A DNA stretch of 8,250 nucleotides, taken from positions 1-8,250 of the forward strand of contig CAKRVQ010000038.1 of NCBI GenBank assembly GCA_934408795.1, written 5' to 3'. Shown one piece after another: positions 1 to 5,245 of this stretch (position 1 is its first letter; the number at the start of each line of letters is the position of its first letter). Made by a program: the position numbers and the translations under genes. The notes beneath the pieces are model-generated. The model was not told where the DNA came from. It saw only the letters and a list, made by a program, of their open reading frames with translations, and did no database searches. This DNA is from an uncultured Eubacteriales bacterium. Its GTDB lineage: Bacteria > Bacillota > Clostridia > Oscillospirales > Acutalibacteraceae.

Positions 1-892
1 GCATCTCGGAGATCTTTGCTTCGCCGGTGAGTATTTTTGCAGCCATAAGACCCGTGGTGTATCCGAGGTCGTAGTAATTGATCGAAAGGGTGGCGATTCC
101 GCATCCGCTGCAGATTCCTTCTTCACCCGCAATGACCGGTACCTTTGCGGGACGGCAGATACCGTCGATTATTCCGGTCGACGAAGCGACGGTATTATCG
201 GTAGGAACATACAAAGCATCGCACTTGCCGATAGCAGCGGTTGTTACGGCGGCAAGATCGTTTCCGTCCGAGAAAGCAAACTGCTGTGAATCAATGCCGA
301 GCTTCTTAAGCTCATCGGCGATGACCTTTACCTGGTAAAGCGAGTTAGGCTCGCTTGAGCAGTAAAGGAGCCCCACGGTCTTTACATCGGGGAGAAGTTC
401 TTTGAACATTTTTGCCTGATCGGAAAGCGGAGCAAGATCGCTGGTTCCCGAGACATTGCCGCCTACGGTTCCGTTGAAGTCGGCGATGTTAAGCGCCGAG
501 CCGTATTCTGTTACCGCAGTGCCGAGGATCGGAATGTCCTCGGTTGCCGAGGCAGCCGTCTGAAGTGCGGGAGTCGCATTGGCAAGTATGAGGTCGACAT
601 TCTTGGAAATAAAGCTATTGATGATCGTGTTGCAGTTCGGAGTTTCTCCCGAAGCATTCTGCTCGTCAAACTTTACCTTGTCGCCCAACTTGTCGACCAG
701 TGCCGCCTTGAAGCCCTTGGTGGCGGCATCAAGCGCCGGATGCTGAGCCAACTGGCAAATACCGACGGTATATGTCTTTGTGCCCGTGTCACTTCCGCCT
801 CCTGCTCCGCCGGAACAGGAGCACAGTCCGATCGCGGTCACAAGTGCAAGAGCCGCAGCTGCTATACGCGCCGTTGTTTTTCTCTTCTTCAT
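1..892 (-). CDS. ABC transporter substrate-binding lipoprotein, TrpX/ABC_sub_bind type (partial, C-terminus off window)
   Basis: Extracellular lipid-anchored solute receptor of an ABC importer; the permease and ATPase genes would lie off the left edge. The frame is open for 297 codons from the ATG at 892 to the window edge, so perhaps a few tens of residues are missing. The N-terminus is a lipoprotein signal: basic MKKRK, a hydrophobic stretch at residues 10-23, then LCSC with Cys26 as the likely lipidated residue, followed by a Gly/Ser linker. The mature part shows the PF04392 landmarks: a first strand around YTVGICQLAQHP (41-52), GNVSGTSD (145-152), YCSSEPNS (177-184), YVPTDNTV (228-235), PVIAGEEG (252-259) and NYYDLG (272-277). 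AAAGAGG at 901-907 lies 8 nt before the ATG. Characterised relatives such as pneumococcal TrpX bind tryptophan. Here the Phe/Tyr-rich leader ORF upstream suggests phenylalanine or tyrosine, which is inference. The family call is firm; the substrate is not. Confidence 0.88.
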   Translation of the reverse strand, partial: MKKRKTTARIAAAALALVTAIGLCSCSGGAGGGSDTGTKTYTVGICQLAQHPALDAATKGFKAALVDKLGDKVKFDEQNASGETPNCNTIINSFISKNVDLILANATPALQTAASATEDIPILGTAVTEYGSALNIADFNGTVGGNVSGTSDLAPLSDQAKMFKELLPDVKTVGLLYCSSEPNSLYQVKVIADELKKLGIDSQQFAFSDGNDLAAVTTAAIGKCDALYVPTDNTVASSTGIIDGICRPAKVPVIAGEEGICSGCGIATLSINYYDLGYTTGLMAAKILTGEAKISEM

Positions 893-915
893 ATTGAAAA
901 CCTCTTTCTTTTATT

Positions 916-933
916 GTCCGCCCGCGGGCGGAC
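916..933. repeat. 18-bp perfect GC palindrome in the 5' leader of the lipoprotein gene
   Basis: GTCCGCCCGCGGGCGGAC is its own reverse complement. It sits between the attenuator terminator (949-982) and the ribosome binding site (901-907) of the substrate-binding protein gene. In RNA it could form a 7-bp hairpin with a CGCG loop just upstream of the SD. In DNA it could be a dimeric repressor site. It contains the same CCGCCCGC octamer as the 3' arm of the neighbouring terminator, so it might also compete for the terminator's 5' arm. Its function is unknown. Confidence 0.6.
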
Positions 934-948
934 TTGTTTTTAAATAAA

Positions 949-982
949 AAAGCGGGCGGTTCCTTTTGAAACCGCCCGCTTT
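949..982 (-). terminator. Intrinsic terminator between leader ORF and lipoprotein gene (attenuator)
   Basis: Read on the minus strand, the arms 982-970 and 961-949 pair over 13 bp (core AGCGGGCGGTT with AACCGCCCGCT). The loop is 8 nt (969-962) and the 3' arm runs directly into six T residues (951-946). The hairpin starts 30 nt after the stop of the leader ORF and ends about 40 nt before the SD of the downstream gene. It is therefore placed to decide whether transcription from the promoter at 1185-1213 reaches the transporter gene. Confidence 0.85.
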
Positions 983-1031
983 GTTTATAACGATTCAAAG
1001 CAGATATGATCTTAAGCGATCAGGCTCGGTT
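970..1031 (-). promoter_or_regulatory. Predicted antiterminator pairing of the Phe/Tyr attenuator
   Basis: The last codons of the leader ORF can pair with the 5' arm of the terminator, which excludes the terminator fold. By eye, 1031-1027 (AACCG) pairs with 974-970, 1024-1023 (CC) with 976-975, and 1018-1014 (CGCTT) with 981-977. That is 12 bp, with bulges of 2 and 4 nt on the 5' side. A ribosome at the leader stop codon (1014-1012) would cover the 5' half and favour termination. One stalled in the aromatic cluster up to codon 31 (1062-1060) would leave it free and favour read-through. The pairing was worked out by hand and its energy was not computed. Confidence 0.55.
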
Positions 1032-1152
1032 CTGAAAGGAACTTATGTTTACTTTTGATAAAATAAAAGTAAAAACGCGCAAAAGAATAGAACACCGGCA
1101 TAAAGTAATATGCGGTAGCAAAACGATATGCATTTGCGATCGTTCTCATCAT
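1012..1152 (-). CDS. Phe/Tyr-rich 46-aa leader peptide (putative attenuator peptide)
   Basis: Short ORF of 46 codons with 8 Phe and 6 Tyr codons. Thirteen of the 23 residues 9-31 are aromatic, including YYF at 15-17 and FYFYF at 27-31, and there is no Trp. The start is ATG at 1152, with AAAGGA (1168-1163) 10 nt upstream; a second ATG follows at once. The ORF opens about 26 nt after the expected start of transcription from the promoter at 1185-1213 and is followed by an intrinsic terminator and then a TrpX-type transporter gene. Enterobacterial pheA, pheST and pheL leaders share this logic of repeated Phe codons before a terminator. The peptide is probably made only to gauge the supply of charged tRNA-Phe and tRNA-Tyr at the ribosome. 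It is longer than most leader peptides. The alternative is a small membrane protein, since residues 11-32 are hydrophobic, but Arg10 and Arg26 interrupt this. Confidence 0.7.
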   Translation of the reverse strand: MMRTIANAYRFATAYYFMPVFYSFARFYFYFIKSKHKFLSEPSLIA

Positions 1153-1184
1153 TGCGGCTGCTTCCTTTCTTTTGTTATGACGGT

Positions 1185-1213
1185 AGTATAGCACTTTAAA
1201 GTAGCGAAGTCAA
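1185..1213 (-). promoter_or_regulatory. SigA-type promoter of the leader peptide/transporter unit
   Basis: On the minus strand, TTGACT (1213-1208) is separated by exactly 17 nt from TATACT (1190-1185). Transcription should start near 1178, giving a leader of about 285 nt before the transporter ATG at 892. No better promoter was seen between the terminator and that ATG, so the transporter gene appears to depend on this start and on read-through. Confidence 0.85.
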
Positions 1214-1233
1214 TAGGGTTTTTGCATTTTTTG

Positions 1234-1252
1234 TCGGTTTGTGAAAAACCGA
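1234..1252. repeat. Inverted repeat upstream of the leader promoter
   Basis: TCGGTTT and AAACCGA (1234-1240 and 1246-1252) form a 7-bp dyad around GTGAA. It lies about 20-40 bp upstream of the -35 box at 1208-1213. Neither strand has a T-run directly after it, so it does not look like a terminator. A DNA-binding protein site is possible, but no regulator is recognised. Confidence 0.35.
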
Positions 1253-1353
1253 TAAACCTACAGGTGCACAAGTAAAAAAGAGTGCATATTATACACAATC
1301 GGATATATACGGCCGAATTTTCCGCCCACACCTAAAATTTTCGCCGCGCTTTT

Positions 1354-1777
1354 GTTGCTGCCGTGGCAAAAGCCGCATTGCAACCGGGGAAAAACCGAGA
1401 CGGCAGCGATAATGCCGACAAGGTCAGCGGCAGCGGTGGCAGCTGCTGTGTATGGAAAGAAGGCGCGGTGTTAGGTCGAAAGACAGATGAACGGCATCTG
1501 TGTAAGGGCGGGAGCCGCGGCGGCGCGAATGCGCCGCCTTAACGGGCGATACCAAGCGGTGCTCCCCCGCCTACGGCAACTATCGGCACTATTGTATTGC
1601 TCGGTCCTGCATAGCCGCTTTTCGCCCGTTTGCCGCGCCGTCGTCGGCGGCGCGGCGCGGCGCGGCTCCCGCCCGAAAGTCTCATCGCCGACACCGCCCT
1701 TTCCCTGCCCCCGCAGAGAGTGAGCGGCAGAACAAACTAAAAGGGAACCCGTTTTATAAATTCGGGTTCCCTTTTTT
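1354..1777 (+). ncRNA. Candidate large structured non-coding RNA ending in an intrinsic terminator, class unknown
   Basis: This GC-rich block has no credible protein but many nested complementary segments. Helices found by eye: 1354-1364 with 1400-1410 (11 bp including wobbles); 1454-1471 with 1691-1704 (14 bp with two 2-nt bulges); hairpin 1483-1489/1495-1501 (7 bp); 1506-1518 with 1662-1674 (13 bp perfect). The last closes a multi-branch core made of 1519-1526/1531-1538 (8 bp, GAAT loop), 1541-1549/1622-1630 (9 bp) extended by 1554-1559/1615-1620 (6 bp), and 1632-1640/1648-1656 (9 bp). A hairpin at 1705-1730 and the terminator at 1739-1777 follow. G-U pairs (for example 1356-1408) and the T6 tail favour the plus strand. 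A weak promoter-like TGCACA (1265-1270) and TATTAT (1287-1292) lies upstream; the true 5' end is uncertain. I do not see RNase P, tmRNA or SRP RNA signatures. A palindromic repeat element is the main alternative. Confidence 0.5.
1739..1777 (+). terminator. Strong intrinsic terminator, probably bidirectional
   Basis: The arms 1739-1751 (AAAAGGGAACCCG) and 1763-1775 pair over 13 bp around an 11-nt loop, with six T residues (1772-1777) on the plus strand. On the minus strand the same stem is followed by TTTTAGTTT. It would end the putative plus-strand RNA of 1354-1738. It is also the first good terminator downstream of gdhA on the minus strand, about 255 nt past the gdhA stop. A plus-strand terminator with no plus-strand ORF upstream is itself evidence for a non-coding transcript. 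Confidence 0.85.
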
Positions 1778-1827
1778 CGGCAGTATTATTCAGTTATCAA
1801 AAGCTCTGCGCCGGCGCATCGCGCCGC

Positions 1828-1845
1828 ACCCGACCCGACCCGACC
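1828..1845. repeat. CCCGA pentanucleotide tandem repeat
   Basis: Three and a half head-to-tail copies of a 5-bp unit (CCCGA at 1829, 1834 and 1839) lie in the gap between the terminator at 1777 and the gdhA stop at 2033. The rest of this gap (1778-2032) shows no ORF with a ribosome binding site and no convincing terminator. A weak 7-bp dyad (ATCGACT...AGTCGAT, near 1957-1992) is the only other pattern. Confidence 0.6.
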
Positions 1846-2032
1846 GCCGCGCACTTTCATTTAAAAGAGCTGTCCGATATAACTTCGGCATAAAGACAAA
1901 GGCGATTCGGGCTTAAAAACGGTTCGATGCGGTTTCGGACTGCTTGCGGCGGTCAAATCGACTCAAGACAAATAAAGTACAATCAAGTCGATCGAGGATA
2001 GCCGTTGACAGATCTTTTTTACTCAGTAACAA

Positions 2033-3427
<1,395 letters not shown>

Positions 3428-3437
3428 TTATGGTAAT

Positions 3438-3466
3438 ATAATAATATTAAATCAATCAGTTGTCAA
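3438..3466 (-). promoter_or_regulatory. SigA-type promoter of gdhA
   Basis: On the minus strand, a perfect TTGACA (3466-3461) lies 17 nt before TATTAT (3443-3438) in a very AT-rich stretch. The expected start is near 3431, giving a 5' untranslated region of about 45 nt that ends in the strong ribosome binding site of gdhA. No terminator or leader ORF was seen in it, so expression is probably set at initiation. Confidence 0.85.
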
Positions 3467-3592
3467 GAGAAATTTAATTAAGAATATTTCGTTTTTTCTT
3501 AACTTTATTAAGTTTATTCGATAAATTGCTTTACCGGGGCGCTAAAAACCGGAAATTAGTCGATTTATTGTTTTTTGTCCGAGCTTTGAGTC

Positions 3593-3621
3593 TTGCAGTA
3601 CTTACTTTATTGTGATAAAAT
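3593..3621 (+). promoter_or_regulatory. Probable extended -10 promoter of mnmE
   Basis: TTGCAG (3593-3598), a 17-nt spacer and TAAAAT (3616-3621), with TGA directly before the -10 box (3613-3615) giving the TGn extended -10 pattern. Transcription should start near 3628, about 70 nt before the mnmE ATG. The -35 box is poor (3 of 6), so the extended -10 would matter. Confidence 0.5.
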
Positions 3622-3630
3622 TGTGATACA
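3609..3630 (+). repeat. 11-bp direct repeat over the mnmE promoter
   Basis: ATTGTGATAAA (3609-3619) is followed without a gap by ATTGTGATACA (3620-3630), differing at one base. The period of 11 bp is about one helical turn, so both copies face the same side of the DNA. The first copy covers most of the predicted -10 box and the second the expected start site. It may be a paired binding site or a chance product of the AT-rich promoter. Confidence 0.45.
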
Positions 3631-3633
3631 AAT

Positions 3634-3669
3634 GATCGGCACGGGCGGCAAGCCGCGGGCATGCCGATC
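3634..3669 (+). other. Inverted repeat/hairpin in the mnmE 5' leader
   Basis: GATCGGCA (3634-3641) and TGCCGATC (3662-3669) form an 8-bp stem. A second GC-rich stem (GCGGC/GCCGC, 3645-3649 and 3652-3656) sits inside it. It would be at the very 5' end of the mnmE transcript, 28 nt before the ATG. No T-run follows, so it is not a terminator; RNA stabilisation or a DNA-binding site are both possible. Confidence 0.5.
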
Positions 3670-3697
3670 CGACAGTCTACTTTTGTTCGGGAGTTGA

Positions 3698-5065
3698 ATG
3701 ATTACGGGATACAGGGCGGTTGCGGCTATATCCACCCCGCGCGGGAAAGGCGGTATCGGAACGGTTCGCATTTCCGGAGAAGGTGCGATAGATATTGCTG
3801 ATTCGGTTTTTAATTGTCATTCGGGTGAAAGTCTTAAAAGTATAAAGGGATATACCGCAAGATACGGAAGAGTGTCTGGTAAAAACGGTGATATCGATGA
3901 CGCGGTCGCGCTCGTTTTCAGAGCGCCGCACAGTTATACGGGTGAAGATACCGTCGAGATCACGGTACACGGCGGCGACTATGTGACATCCGCAACCCTG
4001 CGTGCCCTGCTTGACGCAGGTGCAGCCCTTGCGGGTGCGGGCGAGTTTACCAAAATGGCGTTTTTAAACGGTAAAATGGATCTTTCCGAAGCCGAATCGG
4101 TCATGGAGATCGTATCTGCGGAAGGAGAGCGTCAATTGAGAGCCGCGCGCGCCGCAGCCGACGGCGCGATAGCCCGCAGGCTTGCGGACATAAAAGCGGA
4201 ACTGGTCTTTGCAGCCGCCACCGTTACGGCATTCACCGACTTTCCGGACGAGGAACCCTCCTTCAGCGGGATAGACAAGCTCCCCGAAATGCTCAGCCGT
4301 GCGGAGGGTGCACTCTGTTCAATGATATCGAATTACGATGCCGGCAAGGTGCTCAGAGAAGGTGTCAGAACCGCAATAGTCGGAAGCACCAATGTGGGTA
4401 AATCAACCCTTATGAATCTGTTGACGGGCGAAGACCGTTCCATAGTCACCGATATAGCGGGAACCACCCGCGATGTGGTCGAAGAGACCGTCCGCATAGG
4501 GGATATAAAGCTTTGTCTTTCCGACACCGCAGGTATAAGGGATACGGACGATGCAGTCGAAAGGATCGGCGTGGAGCGTTCGAAAAAGGCGATCGACGCG
4601 GCGGAACTGATAATATTCGTCACCGATGCAGGCAGAGCGCTTACCGATGATGAGGAAAAACTGCTCGGCACCCTTAAAGACCGTAAAACGATCGCGGTGA
4701 TAAACAAGACCGATGTGGCAGAACCCGAAGGCACGAAACAATTCGAAGGATTCCCCACGGTGAGAATGTCGGCAAAAAACGGCACGGGACTTGAAATGCT
4801 TCAAAAGCAGATCGAAGAGGTTTGCGGAGCCGCGGGACTTGACGGAAGCGAGGTCACCTTCACAAGCGAGCGCCAGCGCTCCTCTGCCGAAAAGGCGCTT
4901 AAAGAAGTGCGCGCGGCGCAAAGTACCCTCGCAGCGGGAATTACCGTCGATGCCGCAGGCACCTGTATCGACTCGGCAATAGAGGCGATAAACGAACTGA
5001 CGGGTGAATCGGTGACCGTTGAGGTCGCAGACGAAGTGTTCAGAAAGTTTTGCGTGGGAAAATAG
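3698..5065 (+). CDS. mnmE: tRNA uridine-5-carboxymethylaminomethyl(34) synthesis GTPase MnmE
   Basis: Partner of MnmG in making the cmnm5 modification at the wobble uridine (U34) of tRNAs that read NNA/NNG codons. It works in the cytosol and uses a folate one-carbon donor and GTP hydrolysis. At 455 aa the length is standard. The N-terminal domain begins AAISTPRGKGGIGTVRISG (9-27) and carries TVHGG (89-93). The G domain, inserted in the helical domain, has the P-loop GSTNVGKST (229-237), AGTTRD (254-259), DTAG (276-279), NKTD (336-339) and SAK (358-360). The protein ends FCVGK, the conserved C-terminal Cys motif (usually CIGK), with Cys452. The P-loop has Thr where many MnmE proteins have Pro (position 231). 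The start at 3698 gives the normal MnmE N-terminus; GGGAG at 3689-3693 is a weak ribosome binding site only 4 nt away. mnmG follows on the same strand after 180 nt. Confidence 0.97.
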   Translation: MITGYRAVAAISTPRGKGGIGTVRISGEGAIDIADSVFNCHSGESLKSIKGYTARYGRVSGKNGDIDDAVALVFRAPHSYTGEDTVEITVHGGDYVTSATLRALLDAGAALAGAGEFTKMAFLNGKMDLSEAESVMEIVSAEGERQLRAARAAADGAIARRLADIKAELVFAAATVTAFTDFPDEEPSFSGIDKLPEMLSRAEGALCSMISNYDAGKVLREGVRTAIVGSTNVGKSTLMNLLTGEDRSIVTDIAGTTRDVVEETVRIGDIKLCLSDTAGIRDTDDAVERIGVERSKKAIDAAELIIFVTDAGRALTDDEEKLLGTLKDRKTIAVINKTDVAEPEGTKQFEGFPTVRMSAKNGTGLEMLQKQIEEVCGAAGLDGSEVTFTSERQRSSAEKALKEVRAAQSTLAAGITVDAAGTCIDSAIEAINELTGESVTVEVADEVFRKFCVGK

Positions 5066-5102
5066 CGCGGTGCGTCGCGTCGTGCCGTTCGGCAAGGATA
5101 AG

Positions 5103-5195
5103 TACCCGAAAAGACGGCAGGACCGCAAGGCGCGTCATCGGGTAAGTCAAGAATCTCGGGTATGCGAATCGTTCGGCAGAGCGGCTCCGACCCGA
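5103..5195 (+). other. Alternating complementary heptamers in the mnmE-mnmG gap
   Basis: TACCCGA (5103-5109), TCGGGTA (5138-5144), TCGGGTA (5156-5162) and ACCCGA (5190-5195) lie in order between the mnmE stop and the mnmG start. The first and third types are mutually complementary, so two exclusive folds are possible: first with second plus third with fourth, or first with third plus second with fourth. No terminator-like T-run follows. The gap holds no ORF with a ribosome binding site other than the N-terminal extension of mnmG. Confidence 0.4.
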
Positions 5196-5245
5196 TAACA
5201 GAAGACCGAAATGATCAAAAAGCAAAGGGAAATAACAAACGGGCG

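Noticed and set aside
893..1180. A T-box or other riboswitch upstream of the transporter gene
   Set aside because: No AGGGTGG-ACCGCG core or stem I motifs; the terminator is better explained by the leader peptide ORF.
1288..1293. TATAAT on the minus strand upstream of the leader promoter
   Set aside because: No acceptable -35 box at 16-18 nt and no TGn element; the promoter at 1185-1213 explains the leader much better.
1487..1723. 78-codon plus-strand ORF in the GC-rich block
   Set aside because: No SD before its ATG, composition dominated by Arg/Ala/Pro as expected from random GC-rich sequence, and it coincides with long RNA helices.
1354..1777. RNase P RNA, tmRNA or SRP RNA as the identity of the structured block
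   Set aside because: I could not find the GAGGAAAGTCC/ACAGAA elements of RNase P, the tRNA-like CCA end and tag frame of tmRNA, or the SRP conserved loop.
1957..1992. Dyad ATCGACT...AGTCGAT downstream of gdhA as its terminator
   Set aside because: Only 7 bp with a loop of about 22 nt and no T-run on the minus strand; the terminator at 1739-1777 is far stronger.
4403..5128. 241-codon antisense ORF within mnmE, and a similar one at 4333-4785
   Set aside because: Shadows of the mnmE frame in GC-containing codons; mnmE has all family motifs on the other strand.
5162..5245. Upstream ATG giving MnmG a 28-residue N-terminal extension
   Set aside because: The extension is polar and absent from the family, the FAD fold begins right after the later start, and there is no SD at 5162.
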